A DNA stretch of 64,000 nucleotides, from the NCBI GenBank assembly GCA_021371965.1, contig JAJFVE010000019.1, positions 1-64,000 on the forward strand, given 5' to 3'. Of this stretch, positions 1 through 7,790 are shown piece after piece; within the stretch, counting starts at the first letter, position 1; each line of letters opens with the position of its first letter. Source of the DNA: Planctomycetaceae bacterium. GTDB lineage: Bacteria; Planctomycetota; Phycisphaerae; SM23-33. Under the pieces are notes generated by a model, which was given only the letters and a program-made list of their open reading frames with translations, was not told the DNA's origin and ran no database searches. The position numbers and the translations under genes were made by a program.

Positions 1-942
1 GTCGTTGCGCATGGCGTCGTGGGCGCGTTTCCTGTCGACATCCTTCAGGGCGTGCGTGGGAAGCTGATAGTCCTTGATGTCATCGGGCGTCACGCCCAGG
101 AACCGCGCCTGCGGCACGCAGAAGAACTCGTTGAGGTGGGCGGCATTGCCCGACCCGACCTTGAGCGTGCGGTAGATGTTGAAGTAGCCGTAGGGGTCTC
201 CGTCGGTAAAGACGTAGACCGGCAGCTTGTGCGTGTCGGCCAGGCGGCGCACGAACCTCCGGCACGCGCGGCTTGGCACCCCGCCCATCGACACCAGGAT
301 GCAGTGGTGCTTGTCGTAGAAATCTTCCTCGACCAGGCGCTCGAACATACCCTTGGTCTCGATGGCCAGGATAAACGCCGCTGAGGTCTTGAACTTGAGT
401 TCCTCAACCACCGTCGGGACGGAGTACGCCCCGCTGCCGAACTGCGTGCAGTCGATCTCTATAAGCTTCTTGGTGCGCCGGTCGCGGTCGATGACGACCA
501 GTTCGCCGGCCACCTCGCCGCCGTGTTCGTCGGCGCGGAAGTGGAGCTGCTCGCGATTGGTCGCCAGCATGGCCTCGACGTCGTCCATGACGGTGTCGGA
601 TTCTTCCTGGGCGGCGAAGGCGGCCTCGCCCCAGTTGTACGCCTGGTAGTACGCCTCTCGCTTGGTCGAGTGGCGCTGGGTCTGGATGAGGTCCTTGCTC
701 ATCGAAAGCATCTTGAGCGTCTGGGCGAAGGTGCGGACGGTGTTGACCGTCAGCGTGCGGACTTTGTTGTGGCCCTTGAGTTTGAAGAACCCCGTGCGCG
801 GCTGATAGCTCACGTTGGACAGCGTGCGGATGGGCAACTTCATCTGGGGCTTCTGGCGGTTCTGTATGCGCTGATAAACGTTGCGGGCCTCGCCCTCGAT
901 CTTCCCGGCGACAGCCTCAGCACTGAGAGCTTTGGATGACAT
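1..942 (-). CDS. top6A: DNA topoisomerase VI subunit A (partial, C-terminus off the left edge)
   Basis: Spo11/TopoVIA family: the strand-cleaving subunit of an ATP-dependent type IIB topoisomerase that works as an A2B2 complex with Top6B. 314 codons are visible and the frame is still open at base 1, so the C-terminal end is missing. The winged-helix part carries STKREAYY (residues 92-99), the active-site tyrosine motif, then SDTVMDD (115-121). The Toprim domain shows the AIE glutamate (E195) and FTDGDPYG (245-252) with metal-binding D247 and D249. The ATG at 942 has a GGAGG ribosome site 6 nt upstream. The resemblance to archaeal Top6A is strong along the whole length. Top6B is not visible here. 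The gene follows nrdR and the ATP-cone gene on the same strand, separated by a palindromic repeat. Confidence 0.95.
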   Translation of the reverse strand, partial: MSSKALSAEAVAGKIEGEARNVYQRIQNRQKPQMKLPIRTLSNVSYQPRTGFFKLKGHNKVRTLTVNTVRTFAQTLKMLSMSKDLIQTQRHSTKREAYYQAYNWGEAAFAAQEESDTVMDDVEAMLATNREQLHFRADEHGGEVAGELVVIDRDRRTKKLIEIDCTQFGSGAYSVPTVVEELKFKTSAAFILAIETKGMFERLVEEDFYDKHHCILVSMGGVPSRACRRFVRRLADTHKLPVYVFTDGDPYGYFNIYRTLKVGSGNAAHLNEFFCVPQARFLGVTPDDIKDYQLPTHALKDVDRKRAHDAMRND

Positions 943-959
943 CACGAACCTCCAAAAAA

Positions 960-1035
960 GTAATCGGTAACCAGTAATCGGTAATCAGCGCGTGCGTGCG
1001 GGTTCCCGATTACTGATTACGGGTTAGCGATTACT
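960..1035. repeat. Imperfect inverted repeat built of AGTAATCGG-type units
   Basis: Two roughly 30-bp arms (about 960-989 and 1006-1035) made of AGTAATCGGTAA-like units face each other around a GC-rich loop. The right arm overlaps the last codons and stop of the ATP-cone gene. A related element lies at 45807-45893 before ruvB. It could form a long hairpin between the ATP-cone gene and top6A. Confidence 0.65.
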
Positions 1036-1619
1036 GTTGTTACGGGCACTGCGTCGGCCAATCCCATGGCCACCACGCGGCGGTTGAGCAGTTCCACCAG
1101 TTTGCCGCGGGTGATGCGGCTGATCTTGCGGCGGCGCAGTTCGGTTTCGACTTCGCCGGCGATGATTCGCCCCGTCGCCGGCATGAGGTGCCAGCTCTTG
1201 GCCGCCAGTTCGGCGACCCAGGCCTTGTCCCAATACGTCGTGCGGTCGTCGCCATGGCAGATGCACATCCCCCGCCGCCACAGGCCTCGCTTGGAACTAT
1301 GGGTGCCCAGCGTGCGAGACGCGCCGCCGAGACCCACCTTGCCAAGCACCTTGACGGCCATCTCCAGGATCGACCCGCTGGAGACCATCGGCAGCGGGCC
1401 GTGCATGAGGAACATCTCGATTGCCGCAGAGAGGTGCAATGCGTCAAAATACTCCCCCGGCGTGCCTTGCATGGCGCGCCACATGGCCGCGGCCAGCTTG
1501 TGCACGTCGAAGAGCTCGACGGTTCCGTCCCGCTTGAGCACTCGAATCGTCCTTGATTCTTTGTCCTTCACGGCTGCTCCTTTCCGCGGCGGGTTCGGTT
1601 TCGCCGCGGTGGCCGTCAC
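1017..1619 (-). CDS. ATP-cone domain protein coupled to nrdR
   Basis: 200-residue protein. Residues about 23-60 (TIRVLKRDGTVELFD) match the start of an ATP-cone, the nucleotide-binding module of ribonucleotide reductases and NrdR. The C-terminal half is helical and basic and is not recognised. It starts with GTG at 1619, and the GTGA overlaps the nrdR stop codon, so the two genes are translationally coupled. A role in sensing dATP/ATP with NrdR is inferred only from the domain and the coupling; no reductase catalytic residues are present. The last codons lie inside the 960-1035 repeat, so the C-terminus may have been altered by the repeat. Confidence 0.8.
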   Translation of the reverse strand: MTATAAKPNPPRKGAAVKDKESRTIRVLKRDGTVELFDVHKLAAAMWRAMQGTPGEYFDALHLSAAIEMFLMHGPLPMVSSGSILEMAVKVLGKVGLGGASRTLGTHSSKRGLWRRGMCICHGDDRTTYWDKAWVAELAAKSWHLMPATGRIIAGEVETELRRRKISRITRGKLVELLNRRVVAMGLADAVPVTTVIANP

Positions 1620-2119
1620 GAATCGTTGTCGCCGAACAATTCCTTTTGCTCGGGCCCCACGACGGGGGCGTCCTTGACTTCCTGGGCCTCGTCGATCAGT
1701 TCGCCCACGTCCACGAAATTGCGGTAGACGCTGGCGAACCGCATGTAGGCGATCTTGTCCACGTTGCGCAGGCCGTCGCTGACGAGGTCGCCGATCACCC
1801 GCGAGGGCACTTCCTTCTCGAACCGCCGATACAGGTGATCCTCGACCGTCTCGACCATCGAGCGGATCTGCTCGCTGGTAATCTGCCGCTTGTAGCAGGC
1901 TCGTTCAAGCCCGTCGATCACCTTCTGGCGGTCGTACGGGACGCGCGAACCGTCCTTCTTGATCACCGTGAGCTTGATCCCCTCTTCCGGGTTTTCATAG
2001 GTAGTGAACCGGCGCTGGCAGGCAAGGCATTCGCGACGGCGACGGATGGCCCGCCCGCCTTCGCTGCTGCGCGAGTCAACTACTTTATCATTATTTTTGC
2101 CACAAAACGGGCACTGCAT
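1616..2119 (-). CDS. nrdR: Transcriptional repressor NrdR
   Basis: Repressor of ribonucleotide reductase genes that senses ATP/dATP. The 167-residue protein starts MQCPFCGK, with a zinc ribbon made by C3, C6 and a second CxxC (ECLACQRR), followed by an ATP-cone beginning LTVIKKDGSRVPYDRQKV. Length and order are normal for the family. The ATG at 2119 is chosen because the ribbon begins there; the frame is open further upstream but that part is not conserved in kind. It is the first gene of a minus-strand operon with the ATP-cone gene. Its promoter overlaps palindromes that fit autoregulation. Confidence 0.95.
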   Translation of the reverse strand: MQCPFCGKNNDKVVDSRSSEGGRAIRRRRECLACQRRFTTYENPEEGIKLTVIKKDGSRVPYDRQKVIDGLERACYKRQITSEQIRSMVETVEDHLYRRFEKEVPSRVIGDLVSDGLRNVDKIAYMRFASVYRNFVDVGELIDEAQEVKDAPVVGPEQKELFGDNDS

Positions 2120-2147
2120 CGCAGAAGCCCTCGGTAGCACCACACGT

Positions 2148-2189
2148 CTACATATAGGACCATCCCAAGTATAACCGCCAATATATTGG
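2148..2189. promoter_or_regulatory. Candidate tandem NrdR boxes over the nrdR promoter
   Basis: The perfect palindrome CCAATATATTGG (2178-2189) lies between the -35 and -10 boxes. A second near-palindrome, CTACATATAG (2148-2157), sits just after the predicted start. Their centres are 31 bp apart, three helical turns. NrdR is known to bind pairs of AT-rich palindromic boxes at about this spacing. The match to the published 16-bp consensus is only partial, so the operator assignment is an inference. Confidence 0.5.
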
Positions 2190-2196
2190 GTGTCAA
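2168..2196 (-). promoter_or_regulatory. nrdR promoter (TTGACA-N17-TATACT)
   Basis: On the minus strand a perfect -35 TTGACA (2191-2196) is separated by exactly 17 bp from TATACT (2168-2173). The predicted start is near 2161, leaving a leader of about 42 nt before the nrdR ATG. The spacer contains a perfect 12-bp palindrome. Confidence 0.7.
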
Positions 2197-2275
2197 CCTG
2201 GATACCTGTCTTTTTGCCGGAATTGCCGGTTGCCCTTTGGTGGATCCAAGGCTGCCTCGCCGCCCGCAACGGTGG

Positions 2276-2281
2276 TATAAT
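2276..2281 (+). promoter_or_regulatory. Candidate -10 box for the alpha-2-macroglobulin/pbpC operon
   Basis: A perfect TATAAT stands about 90 bp before the alpha-2-macroglobulin start. The -35 region 17-18 bp upstream (CTGCCT) is weak. The start codon has its own GGAG ribosome site. Confidence 0.4.
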
Positions 2282-2369
2282 CCCTCCCGCCGCCGGGGCA
2301 AAAACAGTTCAGGACAGTCGCGATGGATTGTGACGATGTCCGCGATGTCCGCAGGGATGGAGAACGGTT

Positions 2370-5300
2370 ATGACATGGGCGAAGTCGCGATTCTGGGTCG
2401 TAGCGGGGCTCTTCCTGGTCATCAACATAGCCGCCTTGGGCTGGATCGCCCATCGCGCCGGGCGTGCAGCAGGCGCCTTCCGCATCGTCAGCGTCACGCC
2501 GCGGACGCATCTTGATGCCGCCGACCGCCTGGCGGTGGTCTTCAGCGAGCCGATGGTCAAGTCGGCCGCCCTCAACGTCCCGCTGGAGCGATCTCCGCTT
2601 GAAATCCAGCCGCCCATCGCGGGGCGCTGGCAATGGGCAGGCTACGACCGCCTGGAGTTCCTGCCCGAGCAGCCGTTTCCTGTCGGCAGGCGCTTCAAGC
2701 TTTCCCCGGCGGCGATGGCCGAGCAGCTGCTGGGTGGGCGGCTCGTCGGCATCAGTACATTCGATCTGACCTCCGGGGCACTGGCCGTGGTCAACTGCAG
2801 CGTGGTGCGCGCCGACCGCGAGGCCGTCGATATCGAGATCGAGTTCAACCAGGACGTCGATCCCCGCCATCTGATCGACCGCCTGGAGATACGCGACGGC
2901 GAGGGAGCCGTTCTGCGCCCGCGATGCCTGGTGCAAACCGCCGCCAAAAACCTGCCCCTGCGCGTTCCGCACCCGCGGAAGGGCTGGATGACCGTGCGAA
3001 TCGATCCGGCCCTGGCCGGCGCCGGGGCGCAAATATCCATGGCGTCGGCGTTTTCCACCACGCTCAAGGTCCAGTGGAGCCTGACAATCCAGAAGGCTGC
3101 CGCTGAAACGCCGTCGCTGGACAAGGACATCGACATTACGCTGATGTTCTCGCAGGCGCTGGATACCGCCCAGCCGATGCCGCAACTCAACGTCTCTCCG
3201 GAAGTGAAGGATCTGCGGGTGAGTTGGAAGTCGCCGCGCTATGACTCAGCCATCAGCGCCCTGTGCCTCAGCGCCGCGTTCCAACCGGGCCTGAAGTATC
3301 GCATCGAAGTACCGGCGGGCGTGCGAAACGCAAACGGCACGGAGCTCAGCGACAAGCAGACCCTCTACGTCGAGGTGCCCCACCGCTCGCCCTCGCTGAA
3401 CATGCCCAACAGCCGCGGCGTACTCTCGCCTCAGGGCAACATGCTGCTGGAGCTCAAGACCGTCAACGTCCCGGCCGTGCAAATCAAGACAGCACGAGTC
3501 TACAGCAACAACCTCGTGCCGCACCTGGTGTCGTATTACGGGCAATGGTCGCGTCCGCAGGCGGAGAAGACCGTCGCACTCGATACGCCGATCGACCAAC
3601 CCACCACCGTGGCGCTGGACCTGGCGGCGCTGACCGGCCGCACGCCGGGAATCTACACCGTCGAAGTCCACCGCAGCGACTCGCGGTGGGACTACGAGCG
3701 AGGCGTCGTCGCCGTCACCGACCTGGGCATCACCGCCAAGCGGGTGGCGCGGGGGTTCGTCGTCTGGGTGACCTCGCTGCGCACGGCCAAACCAGTGGCT
3801 GGGGCGAAGGTCACCGCCATCTCTCGCAACAACCAGGTGTTGGGCGCGGGCGCCACGAGCCCCGAAGGCCTGGCGACGCTGAACATAGCGCATGACGGCC
3901 CGGACGGCCCCGCGTTTGTCATCACCGCCGAGGTCGGCGAGGACATGGCGTACCTGCAGCCGCAGGATCGCCCCTGGGTGGTCGAGGGCGTGGACCAGTC
4001 CGGTCGCGCGGCCCCGCAAGGCTACGACGTGATGCTCTACGCCGAGCGCGGTGTGTACCGCCCAGGCGAGACGATCCACCTGACAGGGATCGTCCGCGAC
4101 CTGCAAGGTCAGGCGCCGCCGGCGTTTCCGCTGAGCCTGAAGGTGATCCGTCCGGACGGCCATCGCGCTGCCGAAATGACCGTGCAGTTCGACGCCAACG
4201 CCCAGGGCGTCTTCCACGGCGACTTTACGCCGCCGTCCGATGGGCAGACGGGTGCGTACACGTGCGATGTCACGCTGCCCGGCAGCGACAATGTCCTGGG
4301 CAGCACGTCGCCGTTTGTCGAATCGTTCGTGCCCGTCCGCATGGAGGTCAAAGCCAAAGCCGACCGCGAGGTCTACCACGGCGATCAGCCGATTAAGATT
4401 TCCGCCTCGGCGCGATATCTCTTCGGCCAACCGGCTGCGAACCTGCCCGTCAAGGCGATGGGCAAATTGGGCCTGGGGCGGTTTACGTCAAAGCAGAAGC
4501 CCCAATACGTTTTTGGCGATTCCAAAGCCGACAGGTCCGTCGACCTGGTCGAGGTGTCGGAGGCGCTGGACGCCAATGGCCAGGCGAGCCTGACGCTCCA
4601 GCCCAAGGGCGGCGAAGTCGCGGGCAATCCCAAGGGCTGGTGGAAAGGCTCCGCCAGCGTGACGGTGACCGAGCCGGGCGGGAGATCCGTCTCGGCCAAT
4701 GTGCCGATCGTGCAGGACACGGCCGGACGCTATGTGGGGCTGGCGCCGCCGGCGAGTAACATCGTGCCCTCCAATTCGCCGGTGTCGCTGGAGTGGGTCC
4801 AGGTCAACGCCGACGACACGCCAGCCGCGCCGGGCGACCTGACATATAACCTCTCCCGCATCGAGTACGACTGGACGGTCGAGGCGGTTTCCGGCAGCCG
4901 CGCGTGGAAGACGGTCGAGCGGCTGATCGAGGCCAAGAGCGGCCGCCTGGTCGCCGGCCAGCCGCACGGACAACTGACGCTGCAATTCCCACAGGCGGGC
5001 AACTACCGCCTCAGCGTGATCGACGTGATCTCGGGCAGCGAGACGGTCATCTATCTCTACGCGGCCTGGGCCGACGAGGACACCCGCGGCTTCACCGTGA
5101 ACCGCCCCGGCATGCTCGAAGTCGTGCTGGACAAGCCCAAGTATGCGCCCGGCGGCACGGCCCACGTTCTCGTGCGCAGCCCCTTCGCCGGCACGATGCT
5201 GCTGACGGTCGAGGCCCAGAACGTCCTGGAGCATCGCCTCGTCGAGCTCAAGAGCAAGTCTGCCGAGCTCGACCTGCCCGTCAGCGCTGACCTGCGCGGC

Positions 5301-7790
5301 GGAGCGTTCATAGCCGCTACCGTCGTGCGGGCGATCGATCCGGAAAGCGACAAGTGGCTGCCTATGCGCGCGATGGGGCTGGCGAGGCTGGAGATCGATT
5401 CGACGCCGCACAAGATGCCCCTGACGATCGAGGCCCCCGCGTCGGCCCTGCCGGGCAAGAAGGTCCGCGTGACGGTCAGGACCGCCCCGCCGGCGGAGGC
5501 GTCGCGGCCGGGGATGGTTCACCTCTGGGCGGTGGATGAGGGCATCCTGTTGACCTCGGCGTTCGCCACGCCCGACCCGCTGGAGCGGTTCTTCGCCCAC
5601 CGCAAGCTGGACGTGATCAGCTCCGACATCTTCACTGACCTTCTGCCCGACAATGCGAGGCCCAAGACCATGGCCCGCATCGGCGCCGACGCGGCCGCCC
5701 GTCATCGCCGGCGCACCGAGGCCACGCCCGTTCGCGTGCGAAAGTCGGCTGTGATCTGGCGGCGCGCCGTGCCGGTCGGGCCTGACGGCGTCGTCTCGGC
5801 TGAACTCGACCTGCCGGACCTGTCGACGGAGATGCGCCTCATGGCCGTCGGCGTCGACGGCGACCTCTACGGGGCCGCCCGCAAGCCGCTCAAAGTCGCC
5901 TCGCCGCTGATGGTGCAGACAAGTTGGCCGCGATTCGTATCCCCCGGCGACACTTTTACCGTGCCGGTCAAAGTCTTCAACACGACCGATGGGCCCGTCA
6001 AAGTGCAAGCATCCGTCGAAATCAGCGGGCCGGTGACGCTTAGCGGCAACGCCGCACCGGCGGCCCGGAAGGACGCGCCACGCAAATGGACGCTGGGCGA
6101 ACTGGCCCTGCCGCCGCAGTATTCAAAGACGATCTGGCTCGAGGCTGTGGCCGCACAGGCCGGCCAGATCACCGCCCGCACGCTCGTTCAGGCCCAAGCG
6201 GACCTCGACGCCCACGACGAGATGATCTTCACCTGTCGCGCGGCGACCAACTTCGACGCCATTACAAAACTGGCCGCCGTCGAGGCGGGCAAGCCCCAGC
6301 ACATCGCCATCGACACCTCGGCGATGCTGCCAGGCACGGCCCGTACGGTCGTCAGCCTCAGCGGGCGCAGCGGCGTGCAGTTGCGATCGGCGATTGACCA
6401 GCTCATTGATTATCCTTACGGCTGCGTCGAGCAGACCACCAGCCGCCTCTACGCGATGCTATACGCCCCCGCCCTGCTGGCGCCGGACGACTCGCGGGCG
6501 ATCAACGCCCGAGCCCTGATCGACTCGGGCGTGGCGCGGCTGTGGTCGATGCAGACTCGCGACGGCGGCCTGGCGTACTGGCCCGGCGGCGACGAGTCGA
6601 GCGCCTGGGGCACGGCGTACGCGGCGGCATTTCTCGCTCGGGCGCGGCAGGCGGGCGTCGCCATCGATAAGCGATTCTCAGGCGAACTGGTGCGATACCT
6701 GCAAACGCGCCTGCGCCGCGCGCTGGCGGAAGAAACTTCGGCCAACGAGCAGGCCCTGTGCTGCTACGCGCTGGCTGCGCTGGGCTCGCCTGAGATCAGC
6801 GCGATGAACCGCCTGCAGGAACGCATCGACGCCCTGGACATCGGCGGCCGCGCCGACCTGGCGGCGGCGTGGCTGGCCGTGGGGCGAAGAGACATGGCCC
6901 GTGCGGTCTTGCCAGAGGAAACGATCACCCAGACGATCACCGCCACCACCGGCGGGCGCATTACCTCGCAAAGGGTCGCGCAGGCCAACCTGCTGGGCGT
7001 GCTGCTGGACCTCGATGCCCAGCACCCGTGGATCCCGCTGCTGGCCGACCGCGTCAACAAGGCCCGCACGCAGGGATACTGGGGCACGACCGTCGAAAAC
7101 GCCGCGTGTGTGGCCGCTCTGGCGCGATATGAAAGTACGATCAAGGAAGGCGCGGGGTTCACCGGCACGGCCGCCTGGGATGGCGGACAGGTGGACTTCA
7201 CGCATGCCAAGACCACGGCCGCCGATGTCGGCCCGGCCGATAGGCTCAATCTGACCACCACCGGAAGCGGCACGATCTTCGTGACAATGACCACCGAGGG
7301 GCTGGCCAAGACGCCCCCCGCGCCGTATGACCGCCAGCTTGAAGTGCGGCGCGCCTGGCACGACCGGCAAGGCAAGGTCATCGATCCGGCGAAACTCCGC
7401 GTCGGCGACACCGTGCGGGTCAGCGTCACCTGCCGCGCGCTCGGCGATGCCAACTTTTCGCTGGAGAACGTGGCGGTTGTCGATGCCCTTCCCGGCGGCT
7501 TCGAGGTCGAGAATCCTGTGCTGAAGACATCGGCCGCGGCGGTCCAGGCGAGCGGCATCGCCCCGCCGACCGGGGCCGAATCGCCCACTCCGCCGGCGGA
7601 CCACATCGAGTTCCGCGACGACCGCGTGCTGATCTTTACCGACGTCAACGCCAAGCCGCGGACATTTACATACACGTTGCGGGCGATCACGTCAGGCAAG
7701 TTCGCCCTGCCGCCCGTGCAGGCCTCGTGCATGTACGACAGCGGCTTCGCCAGCGTTCATGGGGCCGGGGCCGTGGAGATCGCCAAGTGA
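2370..7790 (+). CDS. Bacterial alpha-2-macroglobulin
   Basis: Large periplasmic protease trap of 1806 residues, the size of the E. coli YfhM/YfaS class. The N-terminus has one hydrophobic segment (about residues 8-28) and no lipobox cysteine, so it is probably a signal anchor rather than a lipoprotein. Macroglobulin-type beta domains follow, including a clear MG segment around VMLYAERGVYRPGETIHLTG. The thioester motif GCVEQ is intact (C1352, Q1355), so it can be of the covalent-trapping type. Alpha-helical toroid repeats with LWSMQTRDGGLAYWPGG follow it. The ATG at 2370 has GGAG upstream. The stop TGA overlaps the GTG start of pbpC, the usual partner, which repairs peptidoglycan after envelope attack. 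Confidence 0.95.
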   Translation: MTWAKSRFWVVAGLFLVINIAALGWIAHRAGRAAGAFRIVSVTPRTHLDAADRLAVVFSEPMVKSAALNVPLERSPLEIQPPIAGRWQWAGYDRLEFLPEQPFPVGRRFKLSPAAMAEQLLGGRLVGISTFDLTSGALAVVNCSVVRADREAVDIEIEFNQDVDPRHLIDRLEIRDGEGAVLRPRCLVQTAAKNLPLRVPHPRKGWMTVRIDPALAGAGAQISMASAFSTTLKVQWSLTIQKAAAETPSLDKDIDITLMFSQALDTAQPMPQLNVSPEVKDLRVSWKSPRYDSAISALCLSAAFQPGLKYRIEVPAGVRNANGTELSDKQTLYVEVPHRSPSLNMPNSRGVLSPQGNMLLELKTVNVPAVQIKTARVYSNNLVPHLVSYYGQWSRPQAEKTVALDTPIDQPTTVALDLAALTGRTPGIYTVEVHRSDSRWDYERGVVAVTDLGITAKRVARGFVVWVTSLRTAKPVAGAKVTAISRNNQVLGAGATSPEGLATLNIAHDGPDGPAFVITAEVGEDMAYLQPQDRPWVVEGVDQSGRAAPQGYDVMLYAERGVYRPGETIHLTGIVRDLQGQAPPAFPLSLKVIRPDGHRAAEMTVQFDANAQGVFHGDFTPPSDGQTGAYTCDVTLPGSDNVLGSTSPFVESFVPVRMEVKAKADREVYHGDQPIKISASARYLFGQPAANLPVKAMGKLGLGRFTSKQKPQYVFGDSKADRSVDLVEVSEALDANGQASLTLQPKGGEVAGNPKGWWKGSASVTVTEPGGRSVSANVPIVQDTAGRYVGLAPPASNIVPSNSPVSLEWVQVNADDTPAAPGDLTYNLSRIEYDWTVEAVSGSRAWKTVERLIEAKSGRLVAGQPHGQLTLQFPQAGNYRLSVIDVISGSETVIYLYAAWADEDTRGFTVNRPGMLEVVLDKPKYAPGGTAHVLVRSPFAGTMLLTVEAQNVLEHRLVELKSKSAELDLPVSADLRGGAFIAATVVRAIDPESDKWLPMRAMGLARLEIDSTPHKMPLTIEAPASALPGKKVRVTVRTAPPAEASRPGMVHLWAVDEGILLTSAFATPDPLERFFAHRKLDVISSDIFTDLLPDNARPKTMARIGADAAARHRRRTEATPVRVRKSAVIWRRAVPVGPDGVVSAELDLPDLSTEMRLMAVGVDGDLYGAARKPLKVASPLMVQTSWPRFVSPGDTFTVPVKVFNTTDGPVKVQASVEISGPVTLSGNAAPAARKDAPRKWTLGELALPPQYSKTIWLEAVAAQAGQITARTLVQAQADLDAHDEMIFTCRAATNFDAITKLAAVEAGKPQHIAIDTSAMLPGTARTVVSLSGRSGVQLRSAIDQLIDYPYGCVEQTTSRLYAMLYAPALLAPDDSRAINARALIDSGVARLWSMQTRDGGLAYWPGGDESSAWGTAYAAAFLARARQAGVAIDKRFSGELVRYLQTRLRRALAEETSANEQALCCYALAALGSPEISAMNRLQERIDALDIGGRADLAAAWLAVGRRDMARAVLPEETITQTITATTGGRITSQRVAQANLLGVLLDLDAQHPWIPLLADRVNKARTQGYWGTTVENAACVAALARYESTIKEGAGFTGTAAWDGGQVDFTHAKTTAADVGPADRLNLTTTGSGTIFVTMTTEGLAKTPPAPYDRQLEVRRAWHDRQGKVIDPAKLRVGDTVRVSVTCRALGDANFSLENVAVVDALPGGFEVENPVLKTSAAAVQASGIAPPTGAESPTPPADHIEFRDDRVLIFTDVNAKPRTFTYTLRAITSGKFALPPVQASCMYDSGFASVHGAGAVEIAK

